Counted from the first letter of the stretch, positions 36,481-45,012 are shown. The stretch: 64,000 bases of DNA from Erwinia sp. JUb26 (GCF_003751505.1 NZ_RJVB01000001.1:434001-498000), one strand, 5' to 3'. Notes: generated from the letters alone by a model not told the origin. Made by a program: numbers and translations.

Positions 36481-36575
36481 AACTGATTTATAAGGTGATT
36501 TATTTTTAACCGCGCCAATGGCAACTCATTTTGATAAGCTGTTTTGAGTGAAATTTGGGCTATAACGGGGGCAAA

Positions 36576-36779
36576 ATGGATGAAGAAAGAGTGGTAATGA
36601 TCGCCAATGCGATTGGCAGTGCGGTGCTGGAGTTGAAGTTCAGCGGAGAGCGCATAGCGGAGTACACGTTATCTGAGAAACTGGAAGAGATGAGACTTAG
36701 CGAGACCAACGTGATAGGGAAGGGGGTTTATCGGGATGCGGCGGAACTGGTGAGAACGGGGCGGTTACCTGTTACATAA
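36576..36779 (+). CDS. Hypothetical phage immunity-region protein (67 aa)
   Basis: ATG 36576 has GGGGG 5 bp upstream and is preferred to the GTG/ATG further up. Sequence MDEERVVMIANAIGSAVLEL..., helical, ending RDAAELVRTGRLPVT. It lies between the left operator and the toxin-antitoxin genes on the opposite strand. Unknown function. Confidence 0.55.
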   Translation: MDEERVVMIANAIGSAVLELKFSGERIAEYTLSEKLEEMRLSETNVIGKGVYRDAAELVRTGRLPVT

Positions 36780-36781
36780 AA

Positions 36782-36802
36782 AAGCCCGCGCGGGGCGGGC
36801 TC
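36782..36802. terminator. Bidirectional terminator between the 67-aa gene and the TAC operon
   Basis: AGCCCGC-GCGGG-GCGGGCT stem between convergent genes. On the minus strand it is followed by T6, ending the hicA-hicB-secB-like transcript. Confidence 0.8.
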
Positions 36803-36842
36803 TTGGAGCGAGGACAGTTTTGATTGAAAAATACAGATATCG

Positions 36843-37277
36843 TTATTCAGCCAGCAAAGCCGACTTGGCTGTCCAAGGAATTGGTATGTGATTTATGTCG
36901 CTATTTTTAAATGTGCTATCAGCTGCAATTCTAGTGGAAATCTGATTAAAGTTTTCGAAAAACCACATGTTTTCCTGAATGTCGTTTTCATTCATAGGAT
37001 TTTCATTGTGATCCGTGAAGTAAGTTTCGATTGTAAACTGAGCCTCAAATGCCACCTCGGAGTCTTCCTTCTCGGGATCAACCCCCTCTGCATAGCCAAG
37101 CATGCTTACTTCAAACTTCATCAGAATCTGCTGATATTGCACATCAGTTTCTTTGCTAATAGTTACATCAGGATCTGAGAAGAAAACATTAAAAGACCCT
37201 CTTTCTGAGATATCATTTATTTCGTAACTTGCTGATTTTGTGTTAAAACCATCAAAACCAATGCCTTTAAGCATCAT
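36843..37277 (-). CDS. SecB-like chaperone of a toxin-antitoxin-chaperone system
   Basis: From ATG 37277 (GGAG 8 bp upstream) this is a 144-residue acidic protein. Its middle strands (MKFEVSMLGYAEG, VAFEAQFTIETYF) and C-terminal helix (ENMWFFENFNQISTRIAA, then NHIPIPW) resemble the SecB fold: a beta-sheet followed by the long helix that ends near a conserved Pro motif. It overlaps the hicB stop by 11 bp. In tripartite systems a SecB-like chaperone folds and protects an antitoxin with a C-terminal addiction segment; the neighbouring HicB has such an extension. The fold is inferred from pattern and context, not a close match. Confidence 0.55.
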   Translation of the reverse strand: MMLKGIGFDGFNTKSASYEINDISERGSFNVFFSDPDVTISKETDVQYQQILMKFEVSMLGYAEGVDPEKEDSEVAFEAQFTIETYFTDHNENPMNENDIQENMWFFENFNQISTRIAADSTFKNSDINHIPIPWTAKSALLAE

Positions 37278-37740
37278 GATGTCCACTCCATGTGCGTTTA
37301 ACATTAGTTACGCTCCATTTGCTGCCAGTTTTAAGTTGGGAGCCGAAAGTTAGCGCGAGAGACTTATCTTCCGTTTTACGATCAAAATGGAAATGATACT
37401 CTTTTCTACTTTCAAGTTTTTCCTTAACGGCGTCCTTGATAAACTCGTTTAAATTCATTCCGTTAGATTTTGCTTGCAAATAGGCTCTTTTGTGCAGATC
37501 TTCACCGATGCGGACATTAAACGTACCACTCATTGGTTTGTCTGCTGCGCGATTGAGTTCTTTGCAAGTTTCAAGGTAATCATCAACGGCTTCCTCGAAA
37601 GCTTCTTTTAAAGAAGTCAAGGTCTCGGCTTCGTATGTCACTACGTCATTGATACACTCAATCTTTCCATGCAAGATCATATCTTCTGTAGAGACTTCAA
37701 TACTTCCGAAGTAGTTCTTATATTTCAATAATTTATTCAT
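37267..37740 (-). CDS. hicB: HicB family antitoxin with C-terminal extension
   Basis: The 157-residue protein has a HicB-type partial RNase-H fold (about 1-70, KYKNYFGSIEVSTEDMILHG, EAFEEAVDDYLETCKEL) and a ribbon-helix-helix DNA-binding domain (about 75-115, SGTFNVRIGEDLHKRAYLQA and NLNEFIKDAVKEKLE). An extra tail of about 43 residues (HFHFDRKTEDKSLALTFGSQ onward) goes beyond the usual end and may be a chaperone-addiction segment. It overlaps hicA by 8 bp and the SecB-like gene by 11 bp. An inverted repeat upstream of hicA is a likely operator. Confidence 0.85.
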   Translation of the reverse strand: MNKLLKYKNYFGSIEVSTEDMILHGKIECINDVVTYEAETLTSLKEAFEEAVDDYLETCKELNRAADKPMSGTFNVRIGEDLHKRAYLQAKSNGMNLNEFIKDAVKEKLESRKEYHFHFDRKTEDKSLALTFGSQLKTGSKWSVTNVKRTWSGHHDA

Positions 37741-37984
37741 AATTTTCTAGCTCATCCAACAACGCTTTAACTTCTTCCAAAACGTATTTTTTTACGATAG
37801 AGCTTGGGTGTGGCTCGTGGCATGACACCACTCGATTAAACGTTTCATTGAAAAATTTCCTCCTTGAACCTTTCCCATTCAACATACGGAATCCATTCAA
37901 ATTCATGAGCGAAACTAATTCCTCCCAAGTAAAATCTTTGGGGATTGAATCAAGCCTAGCCCTGAGCTTGTCTTTTTTGCTCAT
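37733..37984 (-). CDS. hicA: HicA family mRNA interferase toxin
   Basis: The 83-residue toxin has the double-stranded-RNA-binding-like HicA fold: ELVSLMNLNGFRMLNGKGSRRKFFNETFNRVVSCHEPHP. The GKGSRRKF strand and the HEPHPSS motif belong to the HicA subgroup with PHP-type endings, then a long C-terminal helix (VKKYVLEEVKALLDELENYE). It is first in the operon, followed by hicB and the SecB-like gene. The block is markedly AT-richer than the flanking phage genes, suggesting a separate origin. Confidence 0.85.
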   Translation of the reverse strand: MSKKDKLRARLDSIPKDFTWEELVSLMNLNGFRMLNGKGSRRKFFNETFNRVVSCHEPHPSSIVKKYVLEEVKALLDELENYE

Positions 37985-38011
37985 GAAGATTACATCCTAT
38001 AGAAAGGTTAG

Positions 38012-38032
38012 TGCAACTAAAACATAGTTGCA
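38012..38032. promoter_or_regulatory. Inverted-repeat operator of the hicA-hicB-secB-like operon
   Basis: TGCAACTA-AAACA-TAGTTGCA, a perfect 8-bp inverted repeat 28 bp upstream of the hicA start. The HicB ribbon-helix-helix domain is the likely binder. Confidence 0.7.
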
Positions 38033-38185
38033 ATTGGCTGCCTGTAGAAGTTCAACATAACAAACGCGATACTCTTTTTGTTCTCTGAAGTTATAGCTGA
38101 ACGTAGCTTTATGCTAATCGCTACGCCTGCAACCCTGCAGGTAACGCTATTAGCCATGGTTGGTAGTTAGCAGCCAAATCGGCTA

Positions 38186-38284
38186 TTAGCCACCCGGCAT
38201 CCAAGCGCCACTCGCGATAAACCACACCAGCAGCACCACGCCTGCTATGCCACAGGCTGCTGGGAACAGATAGCCGATCTTCAT
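38186..38284 (-). CDS. Small membrane protein of the prophage immunity region (32 aa)
   Basis: Starts MKIGYLFPAACGIAGVVLLV and ends in WMPGG, a single hydrophobic helix. AAGGCGG precedes the ATG at 38284. It lies between cI and the toxin-antitoxin genes. The remaining bases 37985-38185 and 38285-38425 show only the hicA promoter region and a small CCTGCA/TGCAGG hairpin. Function unknown. Confidence 0.5.
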   Translation of the reverse strand: MKIGYLFPAACGIAGVVLLVWFIASGAWMPGG

Positions 38285-38425
38285 TTTTACCGCCTTATGA
38301 TTATTCCAGTGTGGGCTTCCCTGCGTTACTGCTCACGTTTCAACCAGCCCTGATGCTGATTTGTCTTTAACTCTTTCCACTGCGCCCTCCCTGAGCTGGG
38401 TTATCCCTTTAGCCCCTGGTGAAGG

Positions 38426-39151
38426 CTATCTAAAAGTTTCTTCCGGCCATTGAGCCTTAACCACTTTGCCTATGATGCGGCAGAACTCATTGCACTCAAT
38501 GCTTTGGTAGCGCGGGTTGGTATTCAATGGCTCCAACCATGGCTTGCCGTCTTCCCACACGAACTTTTTGAATGTCACTTCGCTGTCGTTATGAATACCA
38601 GCTACACAAAAATCACCAGGCTCTACGTCCTCTTCCGGATCCACGAGTATCAACATTCCCTCTGGGAAGCTGGGTTTGCTGCCTTGCGGCGCTGTCATTG
38701 AGTGCCCAGCCACTTCAAGCCAGAAAGCCTTGTCGCTGGCCTTTTTGGTTGTCGCTACCCAATTTTTAGCATTAGTTTCAGTGTATGAGCCTACCTCGGC
38801 AAAGGAACCTGCTTGAACAGAAGTAAAAAGCGGATATTCAAACTGCTGTTTGTGAGCCGTATCTTCTATTACACCCTCAGGGCTTCTAATGTGGGCTAGC
38901 AGGTGGCCGATGCTGGGGCTGATTTCTTCTGGCTGAACGCGTAAGAGCGCTGAAAATTTTAGGATATTTTCAGTATTTAAAGGAGCTTTACCATTAAGGA
39001 ATTGACTAATGGCAGCCTGAGTACTGAACCCAAAGAAGCCAGCAGCCTTCTCTTGGCTAAGTCCCAACTGTTCTTTTTTTGCGTCCCAGATGCTTCGCAA
39101 GCGAAGTGCGATCTGAACGTCTTCTTCAGTGATTACATTTTTCTTTGCCAT
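38426..39151 (-). CDS. cI: Prophage CI repressor (HTH, S24 peptidase)
   Basis: The 241-residue protein has an N-terminal helix-turn-helix ([29 protein letters not shown], about 28-56), a hinge with Ala-Gly cleavage site in SVQAGSF (about 112), and a LexA-type peptidase domain with Ser in GHSMTAP (about 149) and Lys in EVTFKKF (about 195). It would keep lysogeny and self-cleave on RecA activation. It lies left of the OR array and right of the toxin-antitoxin block, as in lambdoid immunity regions. Confidence 0.95.
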   Translation of the reverse strand: MAKKNVITEEDVQIALRLRSIWDAKKEQLGLSQEKAAGFFGFSTQAAISQFLNGKAPLNTENILKFSALLRVQPEEISPSIGHLLAHIRSPEGVIEDTAHKQQFEYPLFTSVQAGSFAEVGSYTETNAKNWVATTKKASDKAFWLEVAGHSMTAPQGSKPSFPEGMLILVDPEEDVEPGDFCVAGIHNDSEVTFKKFVWEDGKPWLEPLNTNPRYQSIECNEFCRIIGKVVKAQWPEETFR

Positions 39152-39163
39152 GCTCTCGATTTT

Positions 39164-39227
39164 ATTCGTAATACTAATAATTTCAAATAGTGCTTCTATT
39201 GCTTTTTGTAATCAGTAGCACTAATAT
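39164..39227 (+). promoter_or_regulatory. Right operator and pR promoter
   Basis: AATAGTGCTTCTATT (39186-39200) and, in reverse, ATCAGTAGCACTAAT (39211-39225) are 25 bp apart; a weaker third site, ATTCGTAATACTAAT, lies at 39164-39178. TTGCTT (39199-39204) and TAATAT (39222-39227), 17 bp apart, form pR and overlap two of the operators. Confidence 0.8.
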
Positions 39228-39254
39228 TGCTTTTGTCTAAGCGTGGAGAACGAT

Positions 39255-39458
39255 ATGGATCTTAACGATTACCTAAAACAGAACGGTATCAGCCAGTCTG
39301 ACTATGCAATTACCGTCGGCGTCAGTCAGGGTTTTGTTAGTCAGGTTACCCGGCGCACCAAAGGAGCGGATCAGCGTTCCGACCGGTACCGTGCTGGCCC
39401 ACTGGCTGTTAAGCACCGACATTCACGCGGATGTGGTGGTCGTGGTGAATGGCCGTGA
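39255..39458 (+). pseudogene. Truncated cro repressor fused out of frame to tail sequence
   Basis: ATG 39255 with GGAG 6 bp upstream begins MDLNDYLKQNGISQSDYAIT, then VGVSQGFVSQV, the N-terminal helix-turn-helix of a Cro protein. After about residue 31 the frame reads into unrelated sequence (TRRTKGADQRSDRY...) that is the tail-tip gene read in another frame. The fusion point is near 39335-39350; GTCAGG occurs twice there and may be the microhomology used. The rest of cro is lost. Confidence 0.8.
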
Positions 39459-41778
39459 ACTGGGGCTGGACGATGAGGTGGGATTTGCGCTGGTGGATGG
39501 CGATCGGGTGCAGGTGTTCGATCAACCGAAGGGCGTGATCGGCAAGGTGCTCAGCCCGGTATTTAAAGTCATCTCCAAAATCTTCTCCTTTCTCGCGCCG
39601 AAGTCGTCGTTTTCGGTCGCTGATAACAACAGCAAAGAGAGCCCGAACAATAAGCTGACCGGGCAGACGAACGTGGCTAGAACCTACCAGGCGAGGCCTG
39701 ACGTATACGGACAGGTGCGCGCGTTCCCGGACCTGATCCAGGAGTCCATGTTTGAGTTTATCGACAACGTGAAGTACGTCACCGAGTGGATGAATTTTGG
39801 GATCGGAAACTACACCGTGGACAGCGTGCGCTACTCCGAGTCGAACCTCGGTTCGCTGGCCGGTGCCAGTTATCAGGTGTTTGAGCCGGGGCAGGTAATA
39901 CCTGTGATTTATGAAGGGTTCGAGTTCGACGACGTCGACGGGCAGGAAGTCCCCGGCCCGAATGAGAGCGAGGATTTCCCGGCCTACAGCGCTACGGCCA
40001 GTGCCGTTGTTTCCGGTACGCTGTCTGGCGGCCAGATAGCCATGCAGATAATCAAACAGGATGAGTTCGACTACTTCTACAGCCTGGCGTTTCCGCACGC
40101 TGTAACGTTTGTCATTAACGTTACTTACGGCACGGCCAGTGGGAGTGTAACGCGTGATGCAACACTCAACGCTAACCTGTTTAACGCGACGCTGACCGAT
40201 GACGGTGAGATGGTGGATCCGGAAAGATACTACACGTTCTACTTTGATGACCTTAGCGGCGCCGATGCGCAAACTATCCCGGCTGATGCTGTCATTAATA
40301 TGACTAAATTCGTGCTTAACGATAACCAACCGATGACGCTGGGCCCGTATTTCTCACCTGTAGAGGGTGAGCAGTTGTGGGTTCATTTCCAGGCTCAACT
40401 TGGTGGTGGCTATGACAGCCCGGCGCGGATCGTGCTGTGGAAGGTCGACGAGGATAATACTCAGCTTGAACCGGCAGAAACGCACGATGTTGAGATCCAT
40501 AACCCGAAGGGTGAGGCTGATTACGTTTATCGCACGTTTAAATTCACCCCCGCTGCAGGATATGGCAGGTATGCGGTAACGATCACGCGAACCAACAACT
40601 CTCAAAGCGACAGCGTTTTGCAACTGTCCGAGATTCACTCCGTTCGCGTCCGCACAAATGAGGTTCACGCTGACGATTCTCTGGTGCGGGTTACGGTTCG
40701 CGCCACTGAGCAGGCCACCGGCGTTCGTGAGCGCAAATACAACGCGCTGATCACCCGGCACACCATCAGCTACAACATGGCCACGCGGCAGGTTGATTAT
40801 ACGTTGCGGGCGTCCCGCTCGTTCGCCGACGCGCTGGCGCACGAGTGGTTGGTGATCGGCAAAGAATCACCAGGCACCATCGACCTGTACGGCCTGTATG
40901 AGATCGCCGCCAGCCTCCCGGATGCGCGCCTGGGATATTTCGATTACACGTTTGACGACGAGGATATTTCGCTGGGCAACAGGGCGCAGAGCATCTGTGA
41001 CGCGGCCAGGGTCATTGCGTTCTGGGAAGATGGCGTGTTGTCGTTCGTTCGCGATGAGCGTGTGCTGTATCCGGCCACGACATTCAACCGATCGAACATG
41101 ACCGCCGACGAGTACAAAATCACGTACGAGATGACGATGCCCGGCGGCTATGACGGAGTAGAAATTGAGTATGTGAGCCCGGTAACGAACAAAAAGACCT
41201 ACATTCGCTACCGGATCACCGCCACCGGCATCGTTGAGCAGGCCGCTGAATCTCCGCTGAAGATTAAGCTGATCGGCTGCCGCAACGAGTATCAGGCGCG
41301 CGACAGGGCGCTGCTGGAAGTGAACCGGCTCGTTTACTCACGCGGGAAGATGACGTGCACCACGCTGGCCGACGGGCAGTATGTTTCTGTCGGCGATGTT
41401 GTGCAGGTGCCGGATACATACGACGTCAATCAGCAGTCCGGGTACATCGTGAAGCGCACCGGCAATAACTTCGACACCAGTGAGGCGATCGCTTTCGCCG
41501 GCGCGATGTTTGTCACGGTCACTGACAGCCTGGGAAGGACTTCAGCGCGCTACCCGGCAACGTCTCGGGCGGATACGCGTTTCGGCTTCACCACGGCTCT
41601 GCCGGCTATCGCACTGAACATCTGGGACGGCTACGAGGTTCAGTCGCCGTCGCGCTATGTCATCGCCACTCAGGAGGAAATGGATGCCACTCTCTGGCGT
41701 GTCGATGAGAAGAAGCCAAACAGCGACGGAACGACTGCTTTCACGCTGTCCGAATACAGCGATCTGATTTACCCCTGA
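39304..41778 (+). CDS. Phage tail-tip / host-specificity protein (TipJ/J-like), 5' end replaced
   Basis: The 824-codon frame encodes a J-type tail-tip protein: an N-terminal beta-grasp-like segment (LPGAPKERISVPTGTVLAHW, VVVVVNGRELGLDDEVG), a hydrophobic patch (IGKVLSPVFKVISKIFSF), LTGQTNVARTYQARPDVYG, and long beta-rich domains ending TAFTLSEYSDLIYP. The first residues (MQLPSASVRVLLV) come from cro DNA read in another frame, so the native start is gone and any translation would begin at an ATG inside cro. Without the other tail genes it cannot form a tail. Confidence 0.75.
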   Translation: MQLPSASVRVLLVRLPGAPKERISVPTGTVLAHWLLSTDIHADVVVVVNGRELGLDDEVGFALVDGDRVQVFDQPKGVIGKVLSPVFKVISKIFSFLAPKSSFSVADNNSKESPNNKLTGQTNVARTYQARPDVYGQVRAFPDLIQESMFEFIDNVKYVTEWMNFGIGNYTVDSVRYSESNLGSLAGASYQVFEPGQVIPVIYEGFEFDDVDGQEVPGPNESEDFPAYSATASAVVSGTLSGGQIAMQIIKQDEFDYFYSLAFPHAVTFVINVTYGTASGSVTRDATLNANLFNATLTDDGEMVDPERYYTFYFDDLSGADAQTIPADAVINMTKFVLNDNQPMTLGPYFSPVEGEQLWVHFQAQLGGGYDSPARIVLWKVDEDNTQLEPAETHDVEIHNPKGEADYVYRTFKFTPAAGYGRYAVTITRTNNSQSDSVLQLSEIHSVRVRTNEVHADDSLVRVTVRATEQATGVRERKYNALITRHTISYNMATRQVDYTLRASRSFADALAHEWLVIGKESPGTIDLYGLYEIAASLPDARLGYFDYTFDDEDISLGNRAQSICDAARVIAFWEDGVLSFVRDERVLYPATTFNRSNMTADEYKITYEMTMPGGYDGVEIEYVSPVTNKKTYIRYRITATGIVEQAAESPLKIKLIGCRNEYQARDRALLEVNRLVYSRGKMTCTTLADGQYVSVGDVVQVPDTYDVNQQSGYIVKRTGNNFDTSEAIAFAGAMFVTVTDSLGRTSARYPATSRADTRFGFTTALPAIALNIWDGYEVQSPSRYVIATQEEMDATLWRVDEKKPNSDGTTAFTLSEYSDLIYP

Positions 41779-41796
41779 CAGCTTTCATCTACCAAC

Positions 41797-41823
41797 AACC
41801 CGGCCACTGTGCCGGGTTTTTTA
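41797..41823 (+). terminator. Terminator after the tail-tip gene
   Basis: AACCCGGC-CACTGT-GCCGGGTT followed by TTTTT, between the tail-tip and tail-fibre genes. Confidence 0.85.
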
Positions 41824-41834
41824 TTGGAAAAATT

Positions 41835-43895
41835 ATGGCGACCATCCCAAATAACGATCCTGTTCCGAGCAATGCACCGCGCAATCTGAAATTTAACGCG
41901 GAAAAAATGGATGAAATAGTTAACTCACAGGATGTGAATTATACCGACCGCCTGAACGTGGTTCGTAAAACATGGGCTGGCATGGAAGCTGATACTGCAG
42001 AAAAGCTGGCTGAGATTGATACCATCATCACCTCTCTTGATACAGCGAACTTCACCTTTTCTTCAGAAGCTGCCGGGCTTGCCGCTACCACCGAAGGGCA
42101 ATATTTTCGAACCCCGCAGGGGCCGGAATCTGAGCTGTCATTCATCTATTACCAGAACATAGCCGGGGCAGCAGTGCCGGTTGCCTGGATGGCTGGCGCA
42201 CAGATGGTGACAACGCTGCTTCGACAGTTGCGTCAGATGCAGTCGCAGAATATGTATCGTGATGGTGTGGCGGGATTTGCCTTTCCTGTTCTGTCAGCGG
42301 ATAAGCGAGTGGTCGGAGTGCTTAATGACGGCGGACTTTCTGCTGCTTACCTTACTGTTCCCGGAACGGCGGATATCCCCCCGCGTGACGGGCCAACGTT
42401 GGTTGCGATCGTAAAATCGTCCGCGGACGGTCGAATTGGGATTGGTTATAACCCGGATACCGGGCTGGCTTTTGCGCTACTAGATGATGACTCCATAGCT
42501 TATATAGCCAGCAAAATAGGCGATTCATCAGTCCCGAACATTCGCGGGATCTGGGGAGCGCGCGTATTCAGTCCACGTCATGCTCAGGGCGATGTATTCA
42601 ATACCGCATCGGTGCTGGACAAAGGGGCGCGAACTTTTGAGGCCCGGCAGCTTATTTCCGGCGGGCAAAACACACTGGTTATGGCCGCACCGCTGGCGAC
42701 GGCGATCCGCATTGTGCTGGTTTACGGCCAGTCAAATGCCGGGTTGGGGGGATCAACGGGGCGTGTGGTGAATGATGCGCCGTGGCCATTTTCAACCTGG
42801 GGATTCGCCGGTGTGAATGGCAGCAGTCAACAGGGTACAGTCCAGCTCGCTGGCGCAACACTCACAGATTTCGTTCCTGCCCTCGATTACACCACTGCGC
42901 AGTCACCGGCTATTTGCTCAGTTTACGGTATCACTCAGCGAAATGCTGAACTGGGCCGTGATGATCCGGGTTATATCGCAGCTACCGCATGGCATGGTTC
43001 GCAGCCGATAACGTCGTTTTTCCCCAATGCAACGAGCGGGTTCTGGAACTATGAGAACGCCGTGACGTTCCTGCAGCGCTCTGCTGCGCTGGCGGCCAGT
43101 TACGGGCGTTCTGCGGTGCTGGATGTGATGCAGTGGATTCAGGGTGAGGCGGGGCCGACTGGCCGGGAAAACTATGCCACACAGCTGAATAATCTTTTCA
43201 CGACGATCCTGCCGGGGTTCAAAGCCGCAACCGGCCAGGCCGACGCTGTGAAGGTGGCTATCTGGCAGACGAACATGAGTAAAGCGGCCAGCGGTGAAAA
43301 CTATGCGAGCCAGGGCCAGTGGGACGTTGCGAAAACCCGTGCCGACTGCTTCCTCGCCGGGCCGATGTATCAGTTTAAGCTGGGCGATGAATCCACCGGG
43401 CCGAGCACGGTTCACACCGGGCCGGAGGGGCGTCTGATGCTCGGCGAAACCTACGCTGATGTTTACAGCAGCATTGTCGATAAAGGGGCCTGGAAGCCGG
43501 TGCAACCGGTATCCGCAGTTCTGACGGGCAATGTCATTGACGTGACGTTCGAAGGCACGCCGCTTGACCCGTTCGGCGCAAAACTGGCGATCGACAGTGA
43601 CTGGGTGCCGGATACGCTTAATCACGGTTTTTCATTCCCCGGATCGGTAGTCAGCAATGTGGCCATCACCGGCCCGCGAACCGTCAGAATCACGCTTGCT
43701 GCAGCCCCGTCAGTCGGGAACCGGACGCTGCGCTATGCGATCGACGCATTCAGCGACGTGACGTACTGGCCGACGCGCCGGGGAAATCTGATGGTCGCAT
43801 CTGGCAGGAAATCATGGTGGAACCGGCAGGGTGTCAACATCCCTGATGCCGTTCGCCACTACGCCATTCGCTTTGAAATCACTGTAACGGAGTAA
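41835..43895 (+). CDS. Tail fibre/spike protein with SGNH (sialate O-acetylesterase-like) domain
   Basis: The 686-residue protein has an N-terminal attachment region (about 1-100, NAPRNLKFNAEKMDEIVNSQ), a middle linking part, and an SGNH hydrolase domain starting at IRIVLVYGQSNAGLGG (about 295-310, with the nucleophile Ser in GQSNA). WIQGEAG and STVHTGPEGRL (His about 531) supply other active-site blocks. Such domains remove acetyl groups from surface polysaccharide. The C-terminal about 120 residues are a beta-sandwich (NVAITGPRTVRITLAAAPS). The start follows a terminator, with GGAAA before ATG. Confidence 0.75.
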   Translation: MATIPNNDPVPSNAPRNLKFNAEKMDEIVNSQDVNYTDRLNVVRKTWAGMEADTAEKLAEIDTIITSLDTANFTFSSEAAGLAATTEGQYFRTPQGPESELSFIYYQNIAGAAVPVAWMAGAQMVTTLLRQLRQMQSQNMYRDGVAGFAFPVLSADKRVVGVLNDGGLSAAYLTVPGTADIPPRDGPTLVAIVKSSADGRIGIGYNPDTGLAFALLDDDSIAYIASKIGDSSVPNIRGIWGARVFSPRHAQGDVFNTASVLDKGARTFEARQLISGGQNTLVMAAPLATAIRIVLVYGQSNAGLGGSTGRVVNDAPWPFSTWGFAGVNGSSQQGTVQLAGATLTDFVPALDYTTAQSPAICSVYGITQRNAELGRDDPGYIAATAWHGSQPITSFFPNATSGFWNYENAVTFLQRSAALAASYGRSAVLDVMQWIQGEAGPTGRENYATQLNNLFTTILPGFKAATGQADAVKVAIWQTNMSKAASGENYASQGQWDVAKTRADCFLAGPMYQFKLGDESTGPSTVHTGPEGRLMLGETYADVYSSIVDKGAWKPVQPVSAVLTGNVIDVTFEGTPLDPFGAKLAIDSDWVPDTLNHGFSFPGSVVSNVAITGPRTVRITLAAAPSVGNRTLRYAIDAFSDVTYWPTRRGNLMVASGRKSWWNRQGVNIPDAVRHYAIRFEITVTE

Positions 43896-43898
43896 CTT

Positions 43899-44657
43899 AT
43901 GCCGGGCATCGTTGTTGCACAAAACTTCAATAATTCGACTCTCCCGGTAGGTGAAAGCCTGGCCGGTTCAATTCTGGCTGATGCTGGCCTCCTGCACTGG
44001 TTCCAGGCTGACGCAAACCACGTAACGCTGATCGGCACTGATATCGTGTCGTTTAATGATAAAAAAAGCACAACCAGTAAGCTAACCCGCGCTTCAGATA
44101 TCACCGGCGCGACACTGGTTGCCGGGCTGTTCGGCTCATACGCAGGTGCACAGTTCAACCTGTCGGAATCCGATCGCAGCATTTTCAGCGGTGATACGCT
44201 GGTGCTGACCAGTCCATACACGTGGTCAGGTGTGGCTACTCTGCGAACGCTGGCCGCGTCATGCACAATGTGCGGCACGTTCACATCGGCCACCATACGC
44301 GCCATCCTGGCTGTGTCAATATCTGGGGCGAACGCGGGTAAGCTGGTTTTCCAGTACGGCACAGCCACGGCAGTTGGTCCCACCCTTGAACTTAATAAGC
44401 CGTTCGCATTTGCATGCGGTTTTGACGGAGTCAGCATTTTCATTCGTATGGGGGGCATTACGTATACCGCTGCTGCAGCTGGCGCGCCTTCAACATCCCC
44501 GTTTGCGCTCGGCGCCCTGCCGGGGGGATCGCAGTTCTGGGATGGCAACATTTCAGACCTGATTATGTGTAACGTTGCAGTAACAGCCACGGCAGGCGCA
44601 GCCATGCTGGCAAAACTTACAGCGTTCTATAAATCGGTATACGGGCTTACGCTCTAA
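43899..44657 (+). CDS. Tail-associated beta-sandwich protein
   Basis: The 252-residue protein starts 3 bp after the spike gene. It is Ala/Gly/Ser/Thr-rich, with repeated beta segments (LTSPYTWSGVATLRTLAASC, GKLVFQYGTATAV, FAFACGFDGVSIFIRMGGI) and ends AFYKSVYGLTL. The pattern suits a lectin-like (concanavalin-type) tail-fibre domain or fibre partner. No enzyme motif is seen. Confidence 0.6.
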   Translation: MPGIVVAQNFNNSTLPVGESLAGSILADAGLLHWFQADANHVTLIGTDIVSFNDKKSTTSKLTRASDITGATLVAGLFGSYAGAQFNLSESDRSIFSGDTLVLTSPYTWSGVATLRTLAASCTMCGTFTSATIRAILAVSISGANAGKLVFQYGTATAVGPTLELNKPFAFACGFDGVSIFIRMGGITYTAAAAGAPSTSPFALGALPGGSQFWDGNISDLIMCNVAVTATAGAAMLAKLTAFYKSVYGLTL

Positions 44658-44729
44658 AATCTCCAGCGCATCACCCACTTATCAAAAACCCCGCCAGTAC
44701 CTCTTGATCCCTCCCCAAAAATGATAATA

Positions 44730-44745
44730 CTGTATGTATATACAG
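44730..44745 (+). promoter_or_regulatory. LexA box
   Basis: CTGTATGTATATACAG fits the SOS consensus CTGT-N8-ACAG exactly with an alternating TA centre, 23 bp upstream of the 80-residue gene. The two genes that follow are therefore likely DNA-damage induced. Confidence 0.9.
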
Positions 44746-44767
44746 TTATTATTGACGGGAGGGCATC

Positions 44768-45010
44768 ATGCCTCGCTACTACGAAATCCCCATCGCATTC
44801 AGAAACAGCATCGTTCATGAGCCTGGCGGCCGTCGCATCGTGCGCACAGCTGACTTTGTGCGCGAGCTGGCAGCGCTAAATCACCACTGGTCATTGAAGG
44901 AAGCCAACCGCTGGATCGAGAATTACCAGCACGGCTTTAAAGATATCTCAACAGAGGAAGGTGAGCGCCGGACGTTCTTTTTCTTTAACTCAAACAACGG
45001 GAGATACTGA
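44768..45010 (+). CDS. SOS-controlled hypothetical phage protein (80 aa)
   Basis: MPRYYEIPIAFRNSIVHEPG with FVRELAALNHHWSLKEANRWIENY and a C-terminal RRTFFFFNSNNGRY. A helical core rich in Trp/His/Asn; GGGAGG precedes the ATG. It lies 2 bp before the UmuD-like gene and shares its LexA box, so the pair forms an SOS operon. I do not recognise the family. Confidence 0.75.
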   Translation: MPRYYEIPIAFRNSIVHEPGGRRIVRTADFVRELAALNHHWSLKEANRWIENYQHGFKDISTEEGERRTFFFFNSNNGRY

Positions 45011-45012
45011 TC

